From NCBI GenBank assembly GCA_020350885.1, contig CP070727.1, positions 1,459,944 through 1,523,943 of the forward strand: 64,000 bases of DNA. The letters are read 5' to 3'. The first letter of the stretch is position 1. Each line of letters starts with the position of its first letter. The DNA comes from a bacterium (GTDB taxonomy: Bacteria > Krumholzibacteriota > Krumholzibacteriia > Krumholzibacteriales > Krumholzibacteriaceae). The notes beneath the pieces were generated by a model. It was not told the origin of the DNA. It saw nothing but the letters and a program-made list of their open reading frames with translations, and searched no databases. Shown piece after piece: positions 18,712 to 27,943 of the stretch. The translations under genes were made by a program, and so were the position numbers.

Positions 18712-18903
18712 TCATCCGATTCGTCCATTCCCATTTACATCTAATCCGTGAATCTCTTCGATCTTTTTTACTAATTCACGAATCGTATCTTGTGTCCTGT
18801 GAAGTTGATCTTCCAGATAAGATACACGGTCTTGAATGGAATCAGCCTTCTTCTTCTGATGATATATGAATCCTGACTGCACGATCTCCCAAAGAAATCC
18901 CAT
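18712..18903 (-). CDS. Small coiled-coil protein ending in a dockerin-like half repeat
   Basis: I chose the ATG at 18903, which follows AAGGGGGT; the frame is open to 18960. The 63-residue protein has a hydrophobic start (MGFLWEIVQSGFIYHQ) and a heptad-like coiled coil (DRVSYLEDQLHRTQDTIREL). It ends LDVNGNGRIG, which looks like the first half of a dockerin calcium loop. Function unknown. Confidence 0.5.
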   Translation of the reverse strand: MGFLWEIVQSGFIYHQKKKADSIQDRVSYLEDQLHRTQDTIRELVKKIEEIHGLDVNGNGRIG

Positions 18904-18956
18904 TTTACCCCCTTCGTTAAAAGCTGAACAAACAATCAGGATGTCGCACGACGATA

Positions 18957-19268
18957 TCACAAGGTAGGCGTGCTTCCTGATCCAATCGCATCTCCAACTT
19001 TTTTAATCTGCCACGGTAGATTAAACAAAAATAACGCGAGGGCTAGCCCAATCATTGGTAACAAAAGAAGATAGGACATTCTGCCTTTTAGAACCCGAAT
19101 CAAGAAAAATCCAACAACTCCAACCGCAATGGTATTGAAAACGAATCGTACAACTGTACCTGTAAATATTGAACCGCATTGAGTACATGTATATTTTCCC
19201 CATGGTAATCCCAAGAATAGCCATGCTTTTGAGATTCGTGTACCGCAGGTCGAACACTTTATCAGCAC
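18957..19268 (-). CDS. Zinc-ribbon membrane protein
   Basis: The start is GTG at 19266-19268 with AAGAAG just upstream. The 103 residues open with a rubredoxin-like zinc ribbon (CSTCGT at 5-10 and CTQCGS at about 28-33). Two or three transmembrane helices follow. No named family. The gene starts 20 bases from an attC site (19289), the expected position in a cassette. Confidence 0.6.
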   Translation of the reverse strand: MLIKCSTCGTRISKAWLFLGLPWGKYTCTQCGSIFTGTVVRFVFNTIAVGVVGFFLIRVLKGRMSYLLLLPMIGLALALFLFNLPWQIKKVGDAIGSGSTPTL

Positions 19269-19288
19269 CTTCTTGCTCCGTTTCTGAT

Positions 19289-19349
19289 GCCTAACATCCT
19301 TCTCCTCAGCTGCAGGTTACCCTTGCGTAGGTCCTGCTACTTGTTGGGC
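19289..19349 (-). repeat. attC site
   Basis: GCCTAAC at 19289-19295 and GTTGGGC at 19343-19349 are exact consensus ends. A CTCAGCTGCAGG segment inside resembles the left arm of the sites in the right-hand array. Length 61 bp. Confidence 0.65.
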
Positions 19350-19380
19350 CCGTAAAAGAAAGAATCGACAGCCGCAAGAA

Positions 19381-19782
19381 TTAATCCGCATTTATCCGTT
19401 TCAGAATCTCATGCATTTCGTGCTGATTCGTATAAAGTTGCCACACAGCTACATGGTCCGATTCTATGACAACCCGCCATGCCGCCGGAACACGCCATTG
19501 GTTCTTTGGTTTCAGTTCTCCTTTCTGCATGATTGTTCCACTGGCCCAGCCCAGCAGAACAACGGTATCCTCACGTTCGAACCTATCGATGATCTCGATC
19601 TGAAAATCAGGCACCAAGGCAAAGTAGTTCTGCCACCCCAAGCTCATCTGATCCTTGCCCACATGCTCTGAGCCGTCGGCGTCGACAAACATGTGGTTCG
19701 AGGTCATCAGGCCCGTCATATGATTTACATCGCTAGAATTGATGGCTTCGACAAAAGCTTCGGCAACTTCCAGAGTTGTCAT
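19381..19782 (-). CDS. NTF2-like/SnoaL-fold protein
   Basis: The 133 residues fit a single NTF2-like cone fold: a helical start (LEVAEAFVEAINSSDVNHM), HMFVDADGSEHVGKDQM, then beta strands ending in WRVVIESDHVAVWQLY. Members are polyketide cyclases, isomerases or ligand-binding proteins. An RBS AAGGAG precedes the ATG. The gene is bracketed by attC sites at 19289-19349 and 19803-19901, so it looks like one inserted cassette. Confidence 0.8.
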   Translation of the reverse strand: MTTLEVAEAFVEAINSSDVNHMTGLMTSNHMFVDADGSEHVGKDQMSLGWQNYFALVPDFQIEIIDRFEREDTVVLLGWASGTIMQKGELKPKNQWRVPAAWRVVIESDHVAVWQLYTNQHEMHEILKRINAD

Positions 19783-19802
19783 GGAGCTTTATCTCCTTAT
19801 CA

Positions 19803-19901
19803 GTCTAACTCAACGAGTGCACGTACTGCATCCAATGAACCGGATCTCATTGTAGTCATACGTTCAAAGTCATCACCGCTCCAACGCCTGAGCAGTTGAA
19901 T
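19803..19901 (-). repeat. attC site
   Basis: GTCTAAC at 19803-19809 and GTTGAAT at 19895-19901 match the consensus ends. Inner arms (ACGAGTGCACG and the complement of CGCCTGAGCAG) pair imperfectly. Length 99 bp. Confidence 0.5.
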
Positions 19902-19943
19902 GTCCTTATGTCCCAGAAGACCACGATTCCTAAGGTGTCAAAA

Positions 19944-20996
19944 TTACGTCATCGCCCGCCAGTCAGGTGCAGCATTTCTGTATACAGATGGAGAATTGTC
20001 CGGTAATTTCTTCCACATTCGTTGACCGATTATCACGAAAATGCCGACTGCAATCATTAAAAAATCCCATGATTCAGTATAAGGCAAGAAATCATACACT
20101 TGACTATATGAAACATGCATGAGACCTACTGCAAGTATGCTTCCTTTACTCCAATTATAAATCCATGTGATAATGAATCCCCAAAAAAATATGTTTATAT
20201 AGAACGGATAAACAAAATCCAAAATATTTGTTCCATATTCTGCATAGTGAAGGGGAAGGTGCCAAGCCAACCATAGAACCCCAAGGATACTAGTTGAAAT
20301 CAAAGGATTAAATCTTGATTGAAATCTCGGGAGAGCGAAACCACGCCAGCCTATCTCTTCACCGAAGATATTATGAATAATTGAATAGGCGATAAAAAAC
20401 ATTATCATTCCAATTAATTCAAATCCATCACCTGATTGTTCAGGTTGTGGAATCTCCCTACCTAATATTAGGTTTATTAAAATGCCTGTCACTCTCATTA
20501 CAGGCAATAAAAATAGTGCAACGATATAAGCCAAAATTGGTCCCTTTGGTGTTATTAGTGTCTGAAGCAACGACTTAATTCCAGAAACTCTAGAAAATAT
20601 TGACGATATTACAAATGCAGCTGGTGCAGCCGTGATTAAACATATTAATACTGAATACAAATTAATGTTATGTAGTTGTTGTCTGTTATGCCTGTACAAT
20701 AACCCTATAACGATTAAACCAATAATAAAAACGTACCAGAAACGTAATGTTCTTCGTTGAATTTTCCCGGGATTGACAATAAAGGAAATAATTATCGCTG
20801 CAATAGCAGGACCAAACACACCATAAATCGTCAAAGGAACTGAAAGGTGAATAATAAGCCAGGGAGCATGATAAGCTCTACCACCTGAATAGGCAAGAGG
20901 TGCAAATATTATCCATAAAATCCAGGTAAATAAATAAGCCAATAAGAAAAAGGATATCAGCTGATGATTAACAATGTAACTCTTTATTCTATCCAT
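19944..20996 (-). CDS. CPBP-family intramembrane metalloprotease (copy 1)
   Basis: The 350-residue, A/T-rich gene encodes about eight transmembrane helices. The CPBP/Abi signature is complete: GEEIGWRGF (about 212-220), WLAWHLPLHY and a third His in LMHVSYSQ. Such glutamic-type membrane proteases include CAAX-like processing enzymes and bacteriocin-immunity proteins. A second family member lies at 51793-52758. Confidence 0.87.
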   Translation of the reverse strand: MDRIKSYIVNHQLISFFLLAYLFTWILWIIFAPLAYSGGRAYHAPWLIIHLSVPLTIYGVFGPAIAAIIISFIVNPGKIQRRTLRFWYVFIIGLIVIGLLYRHNRQQLHNINLYSVLICLITAAPAAFVISSIFSRVSGIKSLLQTLITPKGPILAYIVALFLLPVMRVTGILINLILGREIPQPEQSGDGFELIGMIMFFIAYSIIHNIFGEEIGWRGFALPRFQSRFNPLISTSILGVLWLAWHLPLHYAEYGTNILDFVYPFYINIFFWGFIITWIYNWSKGSILAVGLMHVSYSQVYDFLPYTESWDFLMIAVGIFVIIGQRMWKKLPDNSPSVYRNAAPDWRAMT

Positions 20997-21144
20997 ATTC
21001 TCAATTTCTTATTGTACTTTATTGCATAACGATAAAGGTTACATAAATAATCACCCTAATAACCGCTGAATTTGAATTCTACTATACCTTTTGAAGATAG
21101 TCAACGCTACCACAACTACTGAAATTTCGGCGCCATAAATGGAA

Positions 21145-22707
21145 TTACCAATCAGTGGCCATGCGCTTGAATGTGTGAGATAGAAACGTAACTCTATCGA
21201 TCCCACTGGTCTCATTCTGCTTAAAAAAGAGCATCGGTTTCCGCCCTGGGTCGGCTGCGAAACAGAAAGCATATGGACCGACGGGCAGGAACTCTTCCGA
21301 AAAATCTGGCACATCTTTCAGGGTAACGAGTAATCCATCGGTTGTGGCATTAATCTCCAACCGGGCCACGTCGCCCGGCAGGGCGTACCGGCCGGCAAAT
21401 GTTGTAAACTCCATGGTGGCGGGATCGAATACATCATCCTTCGACTTTTCGACAAGCGCATCGCTGAGATCCACCAGGATTGCCCGGGCCAGATCCTTGC
21501 AGGCTTGGGGGCGCCACATAGAATTCTTGGAATTGCTCAGAGCAACGATGCCGAGCCGGAGCTCGGGAATTGCGCTGACATGGGCGTGATACCCTATCAA
21601 GGAGCCATTGTGCTCGATCGCATCGTATGGCCCGATCTGTACGATCCCCCAGCCCAGGCCGTAGCAGCCATGAATACTGGGCCGGTGTATCGACTGCGGA
21701 GTCCGCATGCGGCGCAGGGTTCCTACCTCGAGGACAGAGGATGTACCTGTCTGCCTGTCCTCAAGCTGGCTGATCACGAAGCGGGCCAGGTCCTCTACCG
21801 TCGTGAAGAGACCGCCTGAGTAGAGGGCGCAACCAAGCTCGTATTCCGGAGCCTTCAAGGGAGTGACTGTTGGTCCCGTGCACATGTACCCCGTTGCCAG
21901 AAGCTTGCGTCTTTCCTCGTCGAGCATGAACCCACTATTATTCATACCGAGAGGTGCGAGTATCTCGTTCTCCACGTATTCTACGAATGGTTCGCCAGCT
22001 GCTCGTTCCAGTGCCAGCCCCAGGATCTGCATGTTCAGGTTGGAGTAATGAGCATAAATATCGGGTGGATGGACCAGTTCGAGGTCACCAAGGCTCGCTA
22101 ACAGCGAATCGCAATCGACAAACCATGTCATCGGCGACGAACCTCCGGTCACTACCCATGAGAATCCGGCGAAATTGCACCAGAAATTGACCGGAGCATC
22201 CTTCGGCAGCCCTGAGGTATGGGCGGCCAGCTGACGCAGTGTCGTCGGTAATGTTCCTTCGAATGGCGATGCAGGCCGGTATTCGGGAAGATACTTCTGA
22301 ACGGGATCCTCGAGACCGATCACGCCCTGCTCTACCAAGCGTGCCAGCATCATGGCGGTAAAGACCTTTGTGATCGAGGCTATCGGGTATATGGTCCTGG
22401 TTGTCGCCGCACTCTCCCGCTCGAGATCGGCATATCCGAAAGCCCGGCAAAAGATGATATCGCGATCCAGCACAACGGCCAGTGCAACGCTGATGAGCCG
22501 ATCCTCGGTAACGGCGGCCATAATACGGTCCGGCAAGCCTTCGAGAACCGGTGCGAGGGTGTCGCGTTCCGCGGTGAAATCGGACACGGCACCTGCCGGC
22601 TGCATAGCGCATATCATGCCCGGCAAGACAACGCAAGTTAACGACAATACAAGAATCATCAGGACCATGTTTCCCGATTTGCCGGTTACCATGAAAGCGT
22701 ACTTCAT
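21145..22707 (-). CDS. Exported serine hydrolase of the beta-lactamase class C family (copy 1)
   Basis: I place the start at the ATG at 22707, which follows AGGGAG. The open frame extends to 22830 but would overlap the upstream methyltransferase. A signal peptide precedes the catalytic domain with SITK (SxxK), YSNLN (YxN) and HNGSLIGYHAH (HxG). The C-terminal domain (PVGPYAFCFAADPG ... FKRMATDW) follows. Such proteins are peptidases or esterases more often than true beta-lactamases. A close relative is at 39523-40908. Confidence 0.85.
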   Translation of the reverse strand: MKYAFMVTGKSGNMVLMILVLSLTCVVLPGMICAMQPAGAVSDFTAERDTLAPVLEGLPDRIMAAVTEDRLISVALAVVLDRDIIFCRAFGYADLERESAATTRTIYPIASITKVFTAMMLARLVEQGVIGLEDPVQKYLPEYRPASPFEGTLPTTLRQLAAHTSGLPKDAPVNFWCNFAGFSWVVTGGSSPMTWFVDCDSLLASLGDLELVHPPDIYAHYSNLNMQILGLALERAAGEPFVEYVENEILAPLGMNNSGFMLDEERRKLLATGYMCTGPTVTPLKAPEYELGCALYSGGLFTTVEDLARFVISQLEDRQTGTSSVLEVGTLRRMRTPQSIHRPSIHGCYGLGWGIVQIGPYDAIEHNGSLIGYHAHVSAIPELRLGIVALSNSKNSMWRPQACKDLARAILVDLSDALVEKSKDDVFDPATMEFTTFAGRYALPGDVARLEINATTDGLLVTLKDVPDFSEEFLPVGPYAFCFAADPGRKPMLFFKQNETSGIDRVTFLSHTFKRMATDW

Positions 22708-22729
22708 TGCGATACTCCCTACCATCCTG

Positions 22730-23395
22730 TTACGCATCTGGTGTGTAATCGACCTCCCCACGGGGAGGCTTATGGCCGACAATACAAAACCATCCTTTTT
22801 TCCATTCCTCATGCACCTCAACGTCCGCATACTCAGCTTCGCACAAGGTTTCGCGAAGCTCGGCGAGTGTCTGGCAGTTCATGCTACCGATCGCCGCCAA
22901 TTTCCGGTTGCGGGAATCAGACTTGCCCCCAAAGTACACGCCCCCAACCAGAATCACTTTTCCCCCGTGACGCATGACGCGCCGTAATTCGGCGAGATCC
23001 TCCTTCAGGTCGGGCCAGAAATAATGGGACTCAATCGCTATGATGAGATCGAAATGCTCGTTTTCGTACGGAAGCTGAGATACATTCGCCTCACGAATAA
23101 AAATCCGGCCCTCCCGGATGAGGTGTCTGTTCGTCCTGGCTGCGATTTTTAAGGATTCTGGGGAGTAGTCGATCCCATGGAGCTCGGCACGTGGTAGAAG
23201 ATTGGCTAGTTTCATTAGTGCCGCACCTCCCCCACAGCCGACGTCGAGCACGCACCGTGAGTCCCGTATCGAAACCTGTGATAGTGCCCAATCCGTCATT
23301 GGAGCATGCTCACGGTTCATGCCCCGTGCCAAGAAACGCCCGACACATCCTCTCGGCCGTCTGCACTGGCTCAGGAGCCATGCGAGAAATCCCAC
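22730..23395 (-). CDS. Class I SAM-dependent methyltransferase
   Basis: The start is GTG near 23395 after AGGAGG. The 221 residues contain LDVGCGGGAALMKLANLLP (motif I), ELHGIDYSPESL (motif II) and LAELRRVMRHGGKVILVG (motif III). Acceptor unknown. It ends 23 bases before the start of the serine hydrolase gene, so the two are probably co-transcribed. Confidence 0.85.
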   Translation of the reverse strand: MGFLAWLLSQCRRPRGCVGRFLARGMNREHAPMTDWALSQVSIRDSRCVLDVGCGGGAALMKLANLLPRAELHGIDYSPESLKIAARTNRHLIREGRIFIREANVSQLPYENEHFDLIIAIESHYFWPDLKEDLAELRRVMRHGGKVILVGGVYFGGKSDSRNRKLAAIGSMNCQTLAELRETLCEAEYADVEVHEEWKKGWFCIVGHKPPRGEVDYTPDA

Positions 23396-23450
23396 ATCGA
23401 TCCTCCTGTAGGCTTGTCAGACGCATGCCACAAAACGGAGCTTTACGTCC

Positions 23451-23870
23451 TCAGGTGGACATTTTGGCTTCCGCCAGGTACTTTACCGTCTGTATATGCT
23501 TCTTGTATCTGATTTCCAGGCGGACAGCGCGTCCCTCCGCATATTTTTTTGCCGCTTTGATTGTATCAATAACTTCCTCAGGTAGATCCATTCCGAGTGC
23601 GGTGGAAACAGCTCTTTCGCCGAGGACGAAGCCAACATGGAAATATTTTTTGCATGGCGTCAGGTACAGGATAGTCCTCTTCTTTTGCTTTAGTCTTTGC
23701 GACCATCCCCAATTCTGCCCAGAGAACACCCACTCCTTATCCAGCGGATGATATCTTTCAGACAACCATTTCGTGATATCCTCCCACAGGATCGAACTTC
23801 GCCCGAGTTCGTCATGCAACTGTTTCCTGCTCGGTTTCTCTTTTTTATCGTCGAACACGCTTAGAGCCAT
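23451..23870 (-). CDS. DUF3788-like protein
   Basis: The 139-residue protein matches what I know of the DUF3788 family: WVFSGQNWGWSQRLKQKKRT, then ILYLTPCKKYFHVGFVLGERAV and a basic C-terminal part. The start follows GGAGGGG. The function of the family is unknown. Confidence 0.72.
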   Translation of the reverse strand: MALSVFDDKKEKPSRKQLHDELGRSSILWEDITKWLSERYHPLDKEWVFSGQNWGWSQRLKQKKRTILYLTPCKKYFHVGFVLGERAVSTALGMDLPEEVIDTIKAAKKYAEGRAVRLEIRYKKHIQTVKYLAEAKMST

Positions 23871-23952
23871 AAATCCCCTCCATCATTATTCTGTCAGTAC
23901 ATGAGTGAAACGGAATCAGGGCATCCGCGTGCTAACTGCATACGCTCAGCGG

Positions 23953-24783
23953 CTATCCACACCCCTTATCCTTAATGGTTTCCAAATCAACCGTGGTTCC
24001 TTTTTTCACGTTCGACTTCAGATAGTTCTTCCATGAAGTCTCAAGTTTATCGACATCGACGCCCAGTAATTCCGTCAGTGCCCCGTTGCTGTTATGCCAT
24101 AGGCTACGCAGAGCTTCAGCACCGTACGTGTGCCGGATGAACCCAATTAAGCTTGCAGCATAAAATCCTGCGCGGATCTCACCCAGTGTCGCAAAATTAT
24201 CGAATAATTCCCGGAGTGGCGGTAACTGTCCGCGTGAGAGATAATGAAATGCGATCTCGTCAACGGAGTACTCTCGGCACCACCCATCACAATAGACTGC
24301 GATTCCTTCGATCATCCAATTACTGGTGGCGTCAGGCGTCCCCCACAGCTCCATAGTAAGTACATGTGTGATCTCATGCTTTTCAAAAGAGCGCCATTCC
24401 GGGTTGAATACTACAAAAACACCACTCGCCGTCCAGTTGGCGAAACCGGAATACGTACGACCGACAATACGGTCCATCTCTTTGCGTGACTCGAGGTAGA
24501 ATACGTGAAGTGTTCTTTCATAGCCGGATTCGCCAAGGCATTCCAACGCCTCATCGACAGCAGTTGTGACACTGCGAAATAGCATCGCCCGATGCTTTTC
24601 GGCGAACGAATCCAGTTGGTAGTAAATACGCACTCCTTTTGCTTCGGCTGACCTCCATGTGAACGTGGTGTCTTCAAGCGCTTTCTTAACGTAATCCACA
24701 TCTTTCTTGGCCGATATCCCTGTCGTAATGACCATAGAAAGCAATATAACGATAAATGATCGATATAACGTTCTGCGATTCAA
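23953..24783 (-). CDS. Exported gluzincin-like metallopeptidase (peptidase MA-like)
   Basis: The start is TTG at 24781-24783 with GAGGAGGAAG upstream. A signal peptide (about 1-25) precedes a domain with KHEITHVLTMELWG (HExxH zinc site, about residue 135) and a downstream Glu in WMIEGIAVYCDG, the gluzincin arrangement. A helical C-terminal part follows (YAASLIGFIRHTYG). It is probably a periplasmic peptidase of unknown substrate. Confidence 0.75.
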   Translation of the reverse strand: MNRRTLYRSFIVILLSMVITTGISAKKDVDYVKKALEDTTFTWRSAEAKGVRIYYQLDSFAEKHRAMLFRSVTTAVDEALECLGESGYERTLHVFYLESRKEMDRIVGRTYSGFANWTASGVFVVFNPEWRSFEKHEITHVLTMELWGTPDATSNWMIEGIAVYCDGWCREYSVDEIAFHYLSRGQLPPLRELFDNFATLGEIRAGFYAASLIGFIRHTYGAEALRSLWHNSNGALTELLGVDVDKLETSWKNYLKSNVKKGTTVDLETIKDKGCG

Positions 24784-24831
24784 AAAACTTCCTCCTCAGC
24801 GCCGATAGATCCTTTTCGATTATTCAGCGGC

Positions 24832-25746
24832 TTAGTCATTCTTCTCGTTCTTTGCTTCTTCTATTACGGCCGCGTCAACCCAATAAATATCACTGTCACG
24901 GTAAAAGAACATGTACTTGCCGTCCGGGGAGACACTGGCGCAGTTCTCGGTTTTTGTCGCGTTGATTTCAGGGCCGAGTTTTCTCGCTTTACTCCACTTG
25001 TCGTTTTCACTTCTAAAACTTATATAGAGATCCGTTTTCCCCGGTCCGCCGGGTTGCCCATCAAACATGACATAGCTCTCGTCCGGGGCCACAAAAGGAT
25101 GTGATGCCCCGTACACACCATTGATCTCCTTGGGTAGATATTCCGGTTCTTTGTATCTTCCTTCGACCAGGCGAGATCGGAATATCCCGTATCGCTTGTC
25201 GTACATGCCCGTGAAGTACAAGGTGCCGTCTCGAGTCCCGGTCACATACATAGCCCAACCACTGTTTATCACCTTGTCCATGAGGTTTGCCTCGCTCCAC
25301 CCGTCTTTCGTTTTATCCGCATACCATATCCTATCTTTCGTGCTTCCGCTTTCAGGATCAGGGCGTTTTGAATTGAAATAGAGCCTGTTCCCGTCCGGCA
25401 TGATGAATGGTTCGAACTCCATGTAGTCTTTTGCAAACGGAGCTAATTGGGGCTCAGTCCATTCGCCGTCTTCATATCTCATATACATTAGCCTGTTATC
25501 GGTACCTTCGAAATCCGGCCGTCTTGTGAAGAAGTACTCTTTCAGATCGGGCGAAAATGTCCCGGAAGCCTCCCACGCCTCTGTGGACACGACACCCGGT
25601 GCAAATACTTCCGGTTTCATCCCGGGAGGTTTCAATCCAAAATACCTGCTCTGAGAAGGTGTAGATTCTTCTTTCCCACAACAGGCCGTCCCGGCGATGA
25701 GCAATGATACCGCTCCTGCCAGCACTATCAGGCTTCGAAATCTCAT
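24832..25746 (-). CDS. PD40/TolB-like beta-propeller lipoprotein
   Basis: The 304-residue protein has a lipoprotein signal (lipobox AGTAC). It carries repeated WD40-like PD40 motifs such as FSPDLKEYFFTRR, IMPDGNRLYFNSKR, VAPDESYVMFDG and VSPDGKYMFFYRDSDIYW. This gives a six-bladed propeller likely used for binding in the periplasm or at the surface. No catalytic residues are apparent. Confidence 0.82.
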   Translation of the reverse strand: MRFRSLIVLAGAVSLLIAGTACCGKEESTPSQSRYFGLKPPGMKPEVFAPGVVSTEAWEASGTFSPDLKEYFFTRRPDFEGTDNRLMYMRYEDGEWTEPQLAPFAKDYMEFEPFIMPDGNRLYFNSKRPDPESGSTKDRIWYADKTKDGWSEANLMDKVINSGWAMYVTGTRDGTLYFTGMYDKRYGIFRSRLVEGRYKEPEYLPKEINGVYGASHPFVAPDESYVMFDGQPGGPGKTDLYISFRSENDKWSKARKLGPEINATKTENCASVSPDGKYMFFYRDSDIYWVDAAVIEEAKNEKND

Positions 25747-25806
25747 CCCATTCCTTTCACTTACAAATTCTATCTGCCTTGAACAACTTAACAGATTCAG
25801 ATTTGA

Positions 25807-26166
25807 TCAGATCCGTTTGAGATGATCCAGGGTCTTTTCATCCCGTACATTCCCCGTATTCAAGGTCGATGCAGGCTCGAAAAGCATAAGATGAACCTCT
25901 TCTTCCGACACAGGCTTGTGCTCCACCCCCCTGGGAACGATAAAAAATTCCCCCTCCTCGAGGTCGACTATTGTATCACGAAGATGCATCGACATTCTTC
26001 CCTTGAGCACCAGAAACAGCTCGTCCTCCTCCTTATGGTGATGCCAAATGAATTCCCCCTTGAACTTGGAGAGCTTGACTTCCTGTCCATTCAGTTCTCC
26101 AACAATGTGGGGTTTCCAATACTCGGAAATCATATCGAGCTTTTGTTTAATGTTCACCTTTTCCAT
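25807..26166 (-). CDS. Cupin-domain protein
   Basis: The 119 residues contain EFIWHHHKEEDELFLVLKGRM (metal-binding motif 1) and FFIVPRGVEHKPVSEEEVHLM (motif 2). This is close to the small cupins often annotated as mannose-6-phosphate isomerase-like. Function unknown. It belongs to a different cupin subgroup from the protein at 9239-9565. Confidence 0.85.
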   Translation of the reverse strand: MEKVNIKQKLDMISEYWKPHIVGELNGQEVKLSKFKGEFIWHHHKEEDELFLVLKGRMSMHLRDTIVDLEEGEFFIVPRGVEHKPVSEEEVHLMLFEPASTLNTGNVRDEKTLDHLKRI

Positions 26167-26235
26167 GGCTCACGTATTCTTTCTATGATTCGTTCGACCA
26201 AGGGCCTTCTACAGCGCCCCTGCAACGCGTCCGGT

Positions 26236-27810
26236 CTAATTCGAGTCGAACAGTAACCTGACCGTATCCCCGGTAACAACGAGTTTCCCAGGCTGCTTGC
26301 TGCTGAAGGTGAAATGATCCCCCGTGAGCTCGAGCGACTCAAATATCCTGGTGCCGGGAGCGAGCGGGGAAGCCGGTTCGCCATTCAACGAGACGGAACC
26401 GACGCCGGGATCGTAGAAAATAACCTCCTTGCGCTGCGCATCCCAATCGTTCAGCTCGAGCAGTCCGGCATCGTGTAGCTCGAGCTTCCAGTCACCGCCC
26501 CGCAGGGTGTAGACCTTGAAGTGGCTGCACAGGCAAGATCGTCCATCCCCCATGAGCCACTTCTTCGCCCTGCTGACCCGGGATCGAGAGAGATTCGAAG
26601 AGGATACGACAATTTCAAAACGCAACCCACCCTGAGCCTCGAAGATCTCGAGCTCACGGGCATAGGCTTGCTCGTACCCCTCGGCCGCCTCGGTCGTAGA
26701 GCTCAGAATCTTCCCGTAGCCGTATTTATTCTTCGCACGCTCAACAAGCTCAGCGAGTCCGCTCTCCCCCACACCGAGGTGAGTCCGGAGGAGCCCGAAG
26801 AACGTGAACTCAGGCCCCGCATCCTGGGCGAGCCCTTTCCAATCGATGCCGAAGTAGTCCAGCAAGAAACCCTGGGTGCCCGCAACGGCGTAGATCCTGT
26901 TCCTCGGTATGTCTTCGGGCCTCAGACAGCCCTCTCCCATCCTTTCCCTCAGTTCCCGAAGCAGCAACTCGGGCATCGCTGCATGCGTGAACAATCCGGC
27001 AAGCGGGCTGGTTGCGCCGTCAAGAGAGGATACGTAGTCCACGCCGGGCATGAACTCGACACACCTGAGCTCGACATACTTCGCCGTGCCCTCATTCAGC
27101 TCCTTGCCCTGCTCGTACTCACCGACGAACGGATCACACCTGTCCCAGCGGTTGTACCGAACTGCCACGAACTCCTCCACGCTCCGCCGGCACTGCTTGG
27201 GATCATTAGATACAGCTGCCTCGAGGGCATCCTGCAAGATACGCATCTCCAGCCAGGCCAACGCAGCGTTGTTCAAGTCGGAGACCGGGTATTTCTCCTC
27301 GCGGGCCCAGGGTACCTCACCGAACGCACCGCGTTGGTACTGGTGAAAGGCTTCATGAACAATGTATGCGAAGGCTTCCACCTCCGGATTTTCAATCCGC
27401 TTGGAGAAATCCTCAGGAATGCCTAACGCCACCGTTGTGATCTCACCCAGAGAAAGGTCGAACACCAGCTGCCCGACAAGCTCGCCATACGTGCCCTCAT
27501 GATACAGAACGTTCGCATCCAGATCCGGCCAATCTCTGGGGCAGGTCTCAAACCCATTTACCGCGGTATCCGAGTTGAAAAGAAGTGCCCACCTCTCGGG
27601 TACGTACACGAGGAAAGACTGCTCGGCCAGCGAGTACCCAGGCCATATAGCTTCGGCCTTACGCTCGAAAAGCCGCACCACGCCTTCGCAGATCCTAAGG
27701 ATTGTGTACTCATCGCGGGACAGCTCCTCCCCGGCTTCAACCGTCGGAGCAACAAGGAATGTGAGCACAACTAAAAGAACGACACCAGAGAGCAATCGAA
27801 ATGTACACAT
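26236..27810 (-). CDS. Exported protein with a HEAFH putative zinc-peptidase motif
   Basis: The 524-residue protein has a signal peptide (ending TVEAGEEL). IVHEAFHQYQRGAFG (about residue 150) fits HExxH, and KELNEGTAKYVELR about 85 residues later provides a candidate third ligand. The C-terminal 120 residues look like beta strands. I do not recognise a named family. It may be a periplasmic or surface metallopeptidase. The gene is G/C-richer than the flanking ones. Confidence 0.55.
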   Translation of the reverse strand: MCTFRLLSGVVLLVVLTFLVAPTVEAGEELSRDEYTILRICEGVVRLFERKAEAIWPGYSLAEQSFLVYVPERWALLFNSDTAVNGFETCPRDWPDLDANVLYHEGTYGELVGQLVFDLSLGEITTVALGIPEDFSKRIENPEVEAFAYIVHEAFHQYQRGAFGEVPWAREEKYPVSDLNNAALAWLEMRILQDALEAAVSNDPKQCRRSVEEFVAVRYNRWDRCDPFVGEYEQGKELNEGTAKYVELRCVEFMPGVDYVSSLDGATSPLAGLFTHAAMPELLLRELRERMGEGCLRPEDIPRNRIYAVAGTQGFLLDYFGIDWKGLAQDAGPEFTFFGLLRTHLGVGESGLAELVERAKNKYGYGKILSSTTEAAEGYEQAYARELEIFEAQGGLRFEIVVSSSNLSRSRVSRAKKWLMGDGRSCLCSHFKVYTLRGGDWKLELHDAGLLELNDWDAQRKEVIFYDPGVGSVSLNGEPASPLAPGTRIFESLELTGDHFTFSSKQPGKLVVTGDTVRLLFDSN

Positions 27811-27943
27811 TACTCTTTACCCCCTGAGAATCGAACTGTTCCTTATAATATAGGGTTTCTTCAGGTTATCTGACCTAGATCTCTTTCGTAGTGCATGGTC
27901 AAATGTAATATCCACATCATACCCAACCGAAATGTCAGATCAA

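Noticed and set aside
25786..25792. ACTTAAC heptamer between the propeller lipoprotein and cupin genes
   Set aside because: No GTTRRRY partner or arm pairing was found in the 60-base gap.
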